NCBI GenBank assembly: GCA_964453665.1
Contig: CAYVQT010000104.1
Coordinates: 1 to 5,258, forward strand
Source of the DNA: DAOUTY01 sp964453665
GTDB taxonomy: Bacteria > Chloroflexota > Dehalococcoidia > SZUA-161
Length of the DNA stretch: 5,258 nucleotides
Reading direction: 5' to 3'
In this document: positions 1 through 4,393 of the stretch, piece after piece
Numbering within the stretch: position 1 is the stretch's first letter
Layout: each line of letters opens with the position of its first letter
Made by a program: the position numbers and the translations under genes
Notes under the pieces: model-generated
Database searches by the model: none
Seen by the model: only the letters and a program-made list of their open reading frames with translations
Told to the model about the DNA's origin: nothing

Positions 1-29
1 CATATATGTTAGCACTTGTTAAAGATACA

Positions 30-53
30 AGGGGCGTTCAATTGAACGCCCCT
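30..53. repeat. Perfect 24-bp palindrome, GGGGC family, copy A
   Basis: The left arm AGGGGCGTTCAA is followed directly by its exact reverse complement, giving a 24-base perfect palindrome with AATT at the centre. It is followed by ACG, as in copy C. It shares the outer AGGGGC/GCCCCT frame with the palindromes at 170-193 and 221-248 but has a different centre. A full palindrome like this can form a hairpin or cruciform and resembles REP/MITE-like intergenic elements. No coding or terminator role is evident, since no T-run follows. Confidence 0.75.
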
Positions 54-74
54 ACGCCTTTGTCATGAGGGATG

Positions 75-103
75 TGAGATTCTTCGCTGCGTTCAGAATG
101 ACA
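75..103. repeat. Dispersed intergenic repeat, 'GAGATTCTTCGC..AGAATGACA' type
   Basis: The segment starts TGAGATTCTTCGCTGC and ends TTCAGAATGACA. From memory this matches a repeat recurring in intergenic regions of many environmental bacterial genomes, with one base (GTTC for GCTC) off the remembered consensus. It has ATTCT/AGAAT arms at 79-83 and 95-99, and a TGTCAT at 61-66 pairs with ATGACA at 98-103, so the whole 61-103 interval could fold. Function is unknown; it is not coding. Confidence 0.55.
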
Positions 104-169
104 TATAGTGAAGGGCTGGTAATGATCTAAAAAGGGACAGTCGCTGTTAAAGAGGAAGATGTTCTGGGC

Positions 170-193
170 AGGGGCACGGCATGCCGTGCCCCT
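170..193. repeat. Perfect 24-bp palindrome, GGGGC family, copy B
   Basis: The arm AGGGGCACGGCA is followed by its exact reverse complement, centred on GCATGC. After one mismatched pair (169/194) the stem resumes with GG (167-168) pairing with CC (195-196). The outer frame is the same as in copies A and C, while the inner ACGGCA is unrelated. The fact that both arms changed together shows that palindromicity itself is maintained. It is a probable member of a dispersed hairpin repeat family; no function is claimed. Confidence 0.75.
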
Positions 194-220
194 ACCTGAA
201 TGAAGGTTATTCTGAAAATG

Positions 221-248
221 GTAGGGGCGTTTCGCGAAACGCCCCTAC
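221..248. repeat. Perfect 28-bp palindrome, GGGGC family, copy C
   Basis: The arm GTAGGGGCGTTTCG is followed by its exact reverse complement, centred on CGCG. This is the longest perfect member of the group and shows the full GTAGGGGC/GCCCCTAC ends, of which copies A and B keep the right end (GCCCCTAC) but not the left. It begins 27 bases after the core of copy B. No T-tract follows, so a rho-independent terminator is unlikely. Confidence 0.8.
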
Positions 249-281
249 GAACTGCCTCCGCAGGAATCCATAAAAGACGGC

Positions 282-313
282 GGGTAGGTTGGACGACGTC
301 AGCCAGCCTACCC
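282..313. repeat. Inverted repeat, GGGTAGG-type arms
   Basis: Arms of 11 bases (GGGTAGGTTGG at 282-292 and CCAGCCTACCC at 303-313) pair with a single G-T wobble around a 10-base loop that contains the palindrome GACGTC. The sequence differs from the GGGGC palindromes to its left but has the same general design and sits in the same block, 45 bases upstream of the folP -10 box. It is probably another short dispersed element. A regulatory role for folP cannot be excluded but nothing supports it. Confidence 0.6.
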
Positions 314-355
314 ATTGAAACTGCCACCGTATTTTCGGAATCCGGTGTGGGGTCA

Positions 356-364
356 TGCTATAAT
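356..364 (+). promoter_or_regulatory. Extended -10 promoter for the folP operon
   Basis: TGCTATAAT gives a perfect TATAAT (359-364) preceded by the TGn extension. The -35 region is poor (TTCGGA at 334-339 or TCGGAA at 335-340, spacing 19 or 18), which an extended -10 can tolerate. The predicted start near 371 would give a leader of about 23 bases to the ATG at 394, or only about 11 to the alternative TTG at 382. This favours the ATG start of folP. Confidence 0.6.
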
Positions 365-393
365 GTACACGAGATTTACTCTTGGTTGGATAT

Positions 394-1239
394 ATGGGTG
401 GTGTTTCTAAGAAACATCCGGGAATTACTCGCTGTGGTGATGTAGAGTTCATATGGGGGCAGCGTACCTATGTAATGGGGATCGTTAATGTTGCCCCTGA
501 TTCCTTCTCAGGCGATGGGCTTCGCAGTATGGATGGTGCCATCGCTCAGGCGCGCAGGTTTGTTGCCGAGGGTGCCGACATCATAGATGTTGGCGGGGAG
601 TCTACCCGCCCTGATTTCGTTCCTATTTCTATTGAAGAGGAAATGGAACGGGTAATACCAGTAATCGAGAGGCTGGCGGGCGAGTTGTCTGTGCCGGTAA
701 GCGTAGATACATATAAGTCTGCGGTAGCAAGGGTTGCGGTTGCAGCAGGGGCGCGGATGATCAACGATGTCTGGGGGCTGAAGCGTGACACTGAGCTGGC
801 AAAAGTGGCAGCGGAGAACGAAATACCTCTGGTAATCACGCAGAATCAGAGAGGCAGTTCTTTTCAACACTTTTTCCCCGAGCTTGTCGCTGATCTTGAG
901 AGAAGCATGCGGCTTGCGTTGAAGGCGGGGGTTGAGCGCGGTAATATCATCATAGACCCGGGGGTTGGCTTCGGTAAGACTGTGGAGCAGAACCTTGAGA
1001 TAGTACGCCGCTTATCGGAGTTGAAGTCACTGGATTGTCCTATTCTGCTTGGCACCTCGCGCAAGTCGTTTATCGGGCTCGTGCTCGATCTGCCTGTTGA
1101 CCAGCGCCTGGAGGGGACGGCGGCCTCAATAGCTATTGGCATCGCCAATGGCGCTGACATCGTGAGGGTGCACGATGTCACCCAGATGGTGCGGGTGGTC
1201 AGAATGAGCGATGCTATTATTAGAGGGGTTACTTCCTGA
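394..1239 (+). CDS. folP: Dihydropteroate synthase (FolP)
   Basis: This cytoplasmic TIM-barrel enzyme condenses 6-hydroxymethyl-7,8-dihydropterin diphosphate with p-aminobenzoate to give dihydropteroate, and is the sulfonamide target. From the ATG the protein has 281 residues, normal for the family. Visible motifs are MGIVNVAPDSFSGDG (28-42, with the metal/phosphate-contacting Asn32), DVGGESTRP (65-73), SVDTYKS (103-109), INDVWGL (123-129), IDPGVGFGK (187-195), GTSRKSF (220-226) and RVHDV (258-262). Phe38 and Pro73, which correspond to E. coli resistance sites Phe28 and Pro64, are wild type. Oddities are Ala34 where NVTPDSF normally has Thr, and ITQNQRG (148-154) where most members read LMHxxxG. 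A TTG at 382 would add four residues, but the promoter position favours ATG 394, with a weak GGTTGGA upstream. It is first in an operon with folK, 12 bases apart. Confidence 0.95.
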   Translation: MGGVSKKHPGITRCGDVEFIWGQRTYVMGIVNVAPDSFSGDGLRSMDGAIAQARRFVAEGADIIDVGGESTRPDFVPISIEEEMERVIPVIERLAGELSVPVSVDTYKSAVARVAVAAGARMINDVWGLKRDTELAKVAAENEIPLVITQNQRGSSFQHFFPELVADLERSMRLALKAGVERGNIIIDPGVGFGKTVEQNLEIVRRLSELKSLDCPILLGTSRKSFIGLVLDLPVDQRLEGTAASIAIGIANGADIVRVHDVTQMVRVVRMSDAIIRGVTS

Positions 1240-1251
1240 CCGGAGACGGAG

Positions 1252-1785
1252 ATGGCGAATACAGCAGAAGTACCTGTGCCTTTCACGGTATATTTAGGAC
1301 TGGGATCGAACCTGGGGGACAGGGAGGGCAATCTGATTCTGGCCATGGAACGCCTGTCTCAGGAGGTTACTATTAAGAAGATTTCGTCCATTTATGAGAC
1401 TGAACCTGTAGGCTATGAGGAACAACCGTTATTTCTCAACGCAGTTGTATCGGCGGAGACTGCACTAGACCCATTTGAACTTCTTGAACTCATAAAGCGA
1501 ATCGAAAGCGATATGGGAAGGGAATCAAGCTTTCGCAATGCTTCCCGGCCCATTGACATAGATATACTTTTCTATGGGGATATGGTAGTCACGACAGGCG
1601 AGCTTACCGTCCCTCATCACGGCATAGCCGACAGGGCTTTCGTACTCGTTCCTCTGGCAGAGATTGCAGGTGAGTTCGTTCACCCCGTGAGCCGGAAGAA
1701 GGTTGCCGATTTGCTGGCTGAGGTGGATGGGATAGGTGGGGTAAGGGGTGTCGGTAAATTCAGCCTGAGTGAAACAATAAACTAA
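1252..1785 (+). CDS. folK: 2-amino-4-hydroxy-6-hydroxymethyldihydropteridine diphosphokinase (HPPK)
   Basis: FolK transfers pyrophosphate from ATP to 6-hydroxymethyl-7,8-dihydropterin, making the substrate of FolP. The 177-residue protein shows the HPPK series in order: YLGLGSNLGDR (14-24), YETEPVG (48-54) with QPLFLNAVV (58-66), the signature RNASRPIDIDIL (95-106), in which Asp102 and Asp104 match the Mg-binding Asp pair, and LTVPHHGIADRAFVLVPL (118-135). The PHH replaces the more common PHP. It is slightly longer than the roughly 160-residue E. coli enzyme because of an N-terminal extension of about ten residues and a C-terminal tail. A GGAG at 1242-1245, six bases before the ATG, serves as the ribosome site. 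It lies between folP and the PTPS-family gene with short gaps and no separate promoter seen, so the three are probably co-transcribed. Confidence 0.95.
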   Translation: MANTAEVPVPFTVYLGLGSNLGDREGNLILAMERLSQEVTIKKISSIYETEPVGYEEQPLFLNAVVSAETALDPFELLELIKRIESDMGRESSFRNASRPIDIDILFYGDMVVTTGELTVPHHGIADRAFVLVPLAEIAGEFVHPVSRKKVADLLAEVDGIGGVRGVGKFSLSETIN

Positions 1786-1799
1786 GTGGCGGAGGGCAT

Positions 1800-2162
1800 A
1801 TGTATCAAGTGTCGGTCAGGAAGCATTTCGATGCGGCTCACTATTTGAGGGGATATCGCGGAAAGTGTGAAGAGATACACGGACATCGCTTTGAGGTTGT
1901 AGTCTGCGTGGAGGCTGAGGGCTTAGATGATATAGGCATTGCGTATGACTTTGCTGACCTCAAGAAGCACCTGGGAGAGATACTTAAACGTTTCGATCAC
2001 GTCTGTCTGAACGATATCCCGCCGTTCGATAGCATTAATCCTTCCTCGGAGAATATCGCCAGTACTGTTTACGAAGCGCTTGTTGGAGAGTTGAGCGGGG
2101 TTGCTATCTCGAGGGTCGAGGTCTGGGAGTCTCCGGAGTCAAAGGTAACCTATATACCCTAG
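1800..2162 (+). CDS. queD: 6-pyruvoyl-tetrahydropterin synthase / QueD family (COG0720), probable folate-branch (FolB-bypass) enzyme
   Basis: This is a tunnel-fold enzyme acting on 7,8-dihydroneopterin triphosphate. The 120 residues match the usual QueD length. Zinc ligands are His14 (in FDAAHYL), His27 and His29 (IHGH). Cys23 precedes them with CxxxHGH spacing, as in QueD; YDF (49-51), FDHVCLND (65-72, Asp66-His67), NPSSENIA (80-87) and Glu110 (in VWESPES) complete the active site. Glu24 and Glu25 sit between Cys and HGH; a Glu here marks the PTPS-III class that replaces FolB and makes 6-hydroxymethyldihydropterin. Having both Cys and Glu resembles dual-function PTPS-I/III enzymes, though the exact class motif is recalled, not checked. 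It follows folK by 14 bases in an operon lacking folB, which supports a folate role. A GGAGG (1791-1795) four bases before the ATG fixes the start. A purely queuosine role remains possible; the symbol denotes the family. Confidence 0.9.
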   Translation: MYQVSVRKHFDAAHYLRGYRGKCEEIHGHRFEVVVCVEAEGLDDIGIAYDFADLKKHLGEILKRFDHVCLNDIPPFDSINPSSENIASTVYEALVGELSGVAISRVEVWESPESKVTYIP

Positions 2163-2198
2163 AGATGGTTTGAGTAAGCAATGCCACGGGGGCAGTCA

Positions 2199-2432
2199 CT
2201 ATGGGCTTTTCTGTTCGGGTGGGTTATCAGGGGAATCACTGATCTTTGTTGAGGACATTAGCCGGCCGATAGAGAAGCCTATACCGAGGACTGCGGAGAA
2301 GCCAACGATCACGGGGGCCGCTATTGCCCAGAAGCGCCACTCGTCGCCGGCGACCAGCCCCCATATGAATAGACCGGCAAGAACAAGGCAAATGAAGCTG
2401 ATCAGCGCACCGGCTATTCGGAAATTCTTCAT
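2199..2432 (-). CDS. Small two-helix membrane protein, function unknown
   Basis: I do not recognise this 77-residue protein. It has a short basic N-terminus (MKNFR), a hydrophobic segment at about 6-28, a short polar turn with Asp30-Glu31-Trp32-Arg33, a second hydrophobic segment at about 34-56, and a polar Ser/Pro/Asp-rich tail (57-77). This predicts a hairpin in the membrane with both ends on the same, probably cytoplasmic, side. A strong AGGAGGT (complement of 2444-2450) lies 11 bases before the ATG, which makes it a real gene rather than a chance frame. It is the second gene after the Trm112-like gene on the same strand (71-base gap) and probably shares its promoter. Its end converges on the PTPS gene 36 bases away; no clear terminator was found between them. 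Confidence 0.75.
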   Translation of the reverse strand: MKNFRIAGALISFICLVLAGLFIWGLVAGDEWRFWAIAAPVIVGFSAVLGIGFSIGRLMSSTKISDSPDNPPEQKSP

Positions 2433-2503
2433 TATATGCTCTTACCTCCTGATACCGGTCTTGCGTGTCCCTCAGGAAACGGCGTCTATTCGATTGTAGT
2501 GCC

Positions 2504-2686
2504 TCAATCGCGGAGGTCCGGGGGCAGCAGATTGGGTATAGCGTCGTTGATCGGATAGGTCTCGGGGCACTGGGTGCACTTCAATGATCCCGTAATTACC
2601 TCGTTCTCATCCTCTTCGGTTACTTCGAGTTGAAGGGGCCCTTTGCACATCGGGCAGGCCAGTATATCCATCAACTCTCTCTTCAT
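2504..2686 (-). CDS. Trm112-like small zinc-ribbon protein (YcaR/UPF0434 type)
   Basis: The 60-residue protein has the Trm112 layout: an N-terminal helix (KRELMDIL), then Cys11-Pro-Met-Cys14, an acidic stretch (21-29), Cys37-Thr-Gln-Cys40, and the closing YPINDAIPNLLPPD (44-57), which matches the family's 'YPI.dgIP.LL' ending. The two CxxC pairs are expected to bind zinc. In eukaryotes and archaea Trm112 activates several methyltransferases; bacterial short homologues such as YcaR are largely uncharacterised, so a partner-activating role is inference. The start is set by an AGGAGG (complement of 2692-2697) five bases upstream, within a short leader from a strong promoter (2722-2750). No methyltransferase gene is adjacent; the downstream neighbour is a small membrane protein. 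Confidence 0.88.
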   Translation of the reverse strand: MKRELMDILACPMCKGPLQLEVTEEDENEVITGSLKCTQCPETYPINDAIPNLLPPDLRD

Positions 2687-2721
2687 AGCACCCTCCTCGG
2701 GAATGTCCTCAATCGTGCCTA

Positions 2722-2750
2722 ATTGTAGTTTAATCGAAATAGGTTGTCAA
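2722..2750 (-). promoter_or_regulatory. Near-consensus sigma-70 promoter for the Trm112-like gene
   Basis: Reading the minus strand, a perfect TTGACA (complement of 2745-2750), a 17-base spacer and TACAAT (complement of 2722-2727) form a nearly ideal housekeeping promoter. Transcription would begin near 2715, giving a leader of about 28 bases that contains the AGGAGG site. Expression is therefore likely to be strong and constitutive; no operator-like repeat overlaps it. Confidence 0.8.
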
Positions 2751-2851
2751 TATGAATGGAGTGAGGGGGGCTCAACAGCCCCGTCATATTTAGGGAGTGT
2801 CAGGCAATAATATCAGGGATTGATAGCGTCATATATGCGTCAGCGTGGTTC

Positions 2852-2880
2852 TTGGCTGGAGATTCATGTGGTATTATAAA
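2852..2880 (+). promoter_or_regulatory. Possible promoter for the small hydrophobic ORF
   Basis: TTGGCT (2852-2857), 17 bases and TATAAA (2875-2880) give a moderate sigma-70 match. Overlapping it, TGGTATTAT (2869-2877) reads as an extended -10. A start near 2887 would lead directly into the region before the 46-codon frame at 2922. Two direct GCGTCA copies (2826-2831 and 2837-2842) lie just upstream. This AT-rich sequence fits chance as well, so confidence is limited. Confidence 0.4.
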
Positions 2881-2921
2881 TATCGGAGAGAGATGCCCCA
2901 AGCTGTGAGGTCCTGACAGGT

Positions 2922-3062
2922 ATGTGCCTGGTACTCGTTTTAATGGCAATCACAGTCGCCATACTGGGTATTTTCTGGCGGCAGATACTGCTTGCGCTCC
3001 TGGTGCTGGCCCTGATACTATTGGTGTTGCGTTTCATGCGCAGCCGCAAGGGGGGGTACTGA
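2922..3062 (+). CDS. Putative 46-residue hydrophobic membrane peptide
   Basis: An open frame of 46 codons starts at ATG 2922 and encodes a strongly hydrophobic peptide. Residues 2-18 form one possible membrane segment, Trp19-Arg20-Gln21 a break, residues 22-36 a Leu/Val-rich second segment, and the end is basic (RFMRSRKGGY). The positive tail suggests a cytoplasmic C-terminus. A GAGG (2907-2910) sits 11 bases before the ATG, which is distant and weak, and a candidate promoter lies at 2852-2880. It fills an otherwise empty interval between the divergent Trm112 promoter and the convergent lepB gene. The hydrophobic organisation with charged ends favours a real small protein, but no family is recognised and the antisense frame is also open, so it may be spurious. 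Confidence 0.5.
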   Translation: MCLVLVLMAITVAILGIFWRQILLALLVLALILLVLRFMRSRKGGY

Positions 3063-3094
3063 GCGTTCTATAAAGTGATCGGGCGATGGGAAAG

Positions 3095-3643
3095 CTATGA
3101 GGGGGATGCTTCCAATACGACGGTTTCGTTCGGTGCAAATCCCCAGTCGCCTATGGGCCATATAATGAGCCACGCTTTGCCTACTATGTTCCCACGTGGG
3201 ATTGGACCCCCGTTTCGGGAGTCGTAGCTTACGCCGCGGTTATCCCCCATTACGAAATATTCATCCTGGGGCACTTCCCACGTTCCGGATAGACCGCCAA
3301 CGTTTGCCGATAGGTACGGTTCTTCTATTATCTCCCCGTTGATATAGACCGTGCCGTCTCTTTTTACCTCCACGGTCTCGCCGGGCAGGCCGATAACCCT
3401 CTTGATTCGATCATACTCGGGCTGATCGGGTGCCTGAAAAACAATGACATCTCCTCTGCCGGGATTATTCCCAAACCAGTAGGCTGTTTTGTTTACTATA
3501 ACATATTGCCCGTTCTGGAGGTTGGGCACCATGCTCGTGCCTTCTATCCTGAAGTTCTGTACCATGAAGTGCAGAGCAAAGAAGACGACCAGGGCCAGGA
3601 GGACTATCTGTAGAATCTCGCGGACGACGGGTCTTATATTCAT
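3095..3643 (-). CDS. lepB: Signal peptidase I (type I leader peptidase)
   Basis: LepB removes signal peptides from secreted proteins on the outer face of the cytoplasmic membrane. The 182-residue protein has one N-terminal anchor (about 10-28) and then the S26 boxes: GTSMVPNL (35-42) with catalytic Ser37, RGDVIVF (63-69), RIKRVIGLPGE (79-89) with catalytic Lys81, and GDNRGVSYDSR (133-143). NGGPIPRGNIVGKA (144-157) corresponds to the usual substrate-site ending. Its length and single anchor match the compact Gram-positive-type enzymes rather than the larger E. coli form. The ATG at 3643 has no recognisable Shine-Dalgarno; the preceding bases are A/T-rich and no in-frame alternative start lies before the upstream stop. 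A weak -10 (TGTAAT, complement of 3669-3674) would leave a leader of about 19 bases. It is divergent from the ECF sigma gene. Confidence 0.95.
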   Translation of the reverse strand: MNIRPVVREILQIVLLALVVFFALHFMVQNFRIEGTSMVPNLQNGQYVIVNKTAYWFGNNPGRGDVIVFQAPDQPEYDRIKRVIGLPGETVEVKRDGTVYINGEIIEEPYLSANVGGLSGTWEVPQDEYFVMGDNRGVSYDSRNGGPIPRGNIVGKAWLIIWPIGDWGFAPNETVVLEASPS

Positions 3644-3792
3644 AGTTTTATTTGAAACATTCGCTTAGATTACACCTTCCAAACGTGGTAGAATGTGCGC
3701 GGCCTTATCCAAGGTCAGTTCAGTATAAATAAAATGTAGATGTGCAGTCAAGCGCAGGCGGTGTGCGTATAGGCTTGCGAAACGTATTTTCA
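3644..3792. promoter_or_regulatory. Divergent lepB / ECF sigma intergenic region
   Basis: The 149 bases between the two divergent starts must carry both promoters. On the plus strand TATAAA (3724-3729) is a -10 candidate without a convincing -35. On the minus strand TGTAAT (complement of 3669-3674) is a -10 candidate for lepB, also without a good -35. I could not find a GAAC-type -35 paired with a typical ECF -10, so autoregulation by the sigma factor is not visible. A short CCTT-ATCC-AAGG inverted repeat (3703-3714) lies in the middle. The evidence is weak. Confidence 0.3.
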
Positions 3793-4377
3793 ATGGAAGA
3801 ACAGGAATTCATATCCAGAAGTCAAGAGGGCGATGTCGAGGCCTTCAATCAGTTAGTTGAGCATTATCAACGACTGGTTTATAACCTGGCCCTGCGGATG
3901 CTGGGAAATGCCGATATGGCCGAGGACGCTGCCCAGGACACCTTTTTTTCAGCATACAAGGCTGTAGGTAAATTCAGGGGCGGCAGTTTTAAAGCCTGGA
4001 TACTGCGTATTGCCGCCAATGCCTGTCACGACAGGATGAGGGCCGCCCGCCGCGCACGTGCTTCCTCCCTGGATAATCTAATTGAGGAGTCAGGGGATTT
4101 CATCGCGGATAATGATGCCGAGTCTCCTGAGGACTACGCTCTGCGCCGGGAGTTGGGACGGTTTCTCAATGAGGGCCTTGCTTATCTCACCGAAGACCAG
4201 CGTTTGGTGGTAATACTCTGTGATATTCAGGGACTTAGCTATGAGGAGATATCCGAAGCCACGAACAGTTCTCTGGGGACTGTTAAGTCACGGCTGAACA
4301 GGGGCCGGGCCAGGCTCAGGGATTTCCTGCTCCAGCGCAGGGAACTTTTACCAGCCGAATTTCGTCAGGATAAGTAG
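3793..4377 (+). CDS. ECF-type RNA polymerase sigma factor (sigma-70 family, RpoE-like)
   Basis: This is an alternative sigma factor that directs RNA polymerase to stress or envelope-response promoters. From ATG 3793 it has 194 residues. Region 2 (about 18-87) contains FNQLVEHYQRLVYNLALRML and the core DMAEDAAQDTFFSAYKAV (41-58), followed by FRGGSFKAWILRIAANACHDRMR (61-83). An acidic linker (97-113) precedes region 4 (about 127-180), whose helix-turn-helix is LSYEEISEATNSSLGTVKSRLNRGRARL (148-175). There is no region 1.1 or 3, as expected for the ECF class. An upstream in-frame GTG (3742) would add 17 residues without family support, so the ATG was preferred even though no good ribosome site precedes either. 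The gene for its anti-sigma factor follows after 16 bases, the classical arrangement. Which ECF group it belongs to cannot be settled by eye. Confidence 0.92.
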   Translation: MEEQEFISRSQEGDVEAFNQLVEHYQRLVYNLALRMLGNADMAEDAAQDTFFSAYKAVGKFRGGSFKAWILRIAANACHDRMRAARRARASSLDNLIEESGDFIADNDAESPEDYALRRELGRFLNEGLAYLTEDQRLVVILCDIQGLSYEEISEATNSSLGTVKSRLNRGRARLRDFLLQRRELLPAEFRQDK

Positions 4378-4393
4378 AAGAGGTTGTAGAGTC

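Larger units (their letters stand above)
1..358. other. Non-coding repeat-rich region upstream of folP
   Basis: This stretch holds no convincing gene. Open frames across it (about 127-327, 200-445 and 207-452 on either strand) run straight through palindromes and encode low-complexity Arg/Pro/Thr-rich peptides with no ribosome site. What it does hold is five repeat elements (30-53, 75-103, 170-193, 221-248, 282-313), listed separately, and at its right edge the folP promoter. A small hairpin (ACAG-TCG-CTGT, 137-147) lies between them. The density of inverted repeats suggests an accumulation site for short non-autonomous elements between transcription units. No end of an upstream gene could be recognised at the left edge. 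Confidence 0.7.

Noticed and set aside
30..313. CRISPR-like array of repeats upstream of folP
   Set aside because: The repeats differ in centre, spacing is irregular (about 27 to 116 bases between the GGGGC palindromes), and there are no uniform spacers or cas genes.
127..452. Open frames on both strands across the repeat block (66-81 codons)
   Set aside because: They run through perfect palindromes, have no ribosome sites or family features, and two overlap the real folP start.
508..1346. Antisense frames of 97-160 codons opposite folP and folK
   Set aside because: The opposite strand encodes clearly recognisable folate enzymes; the antisense products have no motif and no ribosome site.
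2170..2499. Plus-strand 109-codon frame opposite the small membrane protein
   Set aside because: It is low-complexity and rich in Pro/Arg/Ser, whereas the minus strand has a coherent two-helix protein with a strong AGGAGGT site.
2767..2782. GGGGCT-CAAC-AGCCCC hairpin as a transcription terminator
   Set aside because: No T-run follows on either strand and no gene ends nearby, so it may just be a small structured element.
2864..3049. Minus-strand 61-codon frame opposite the hydrophobic ORF
   Set aside because: It is Ser/Arg/Thr-rich with no family feature and no evident ribosome site.
3742..3792. Extension of the sigma factor to GTG 3742
   Set aside because: The 17 extra residues do not resemble ECF N-termini, and ATG 3793 begins the typical MEEQEFISRSQEGD opening.
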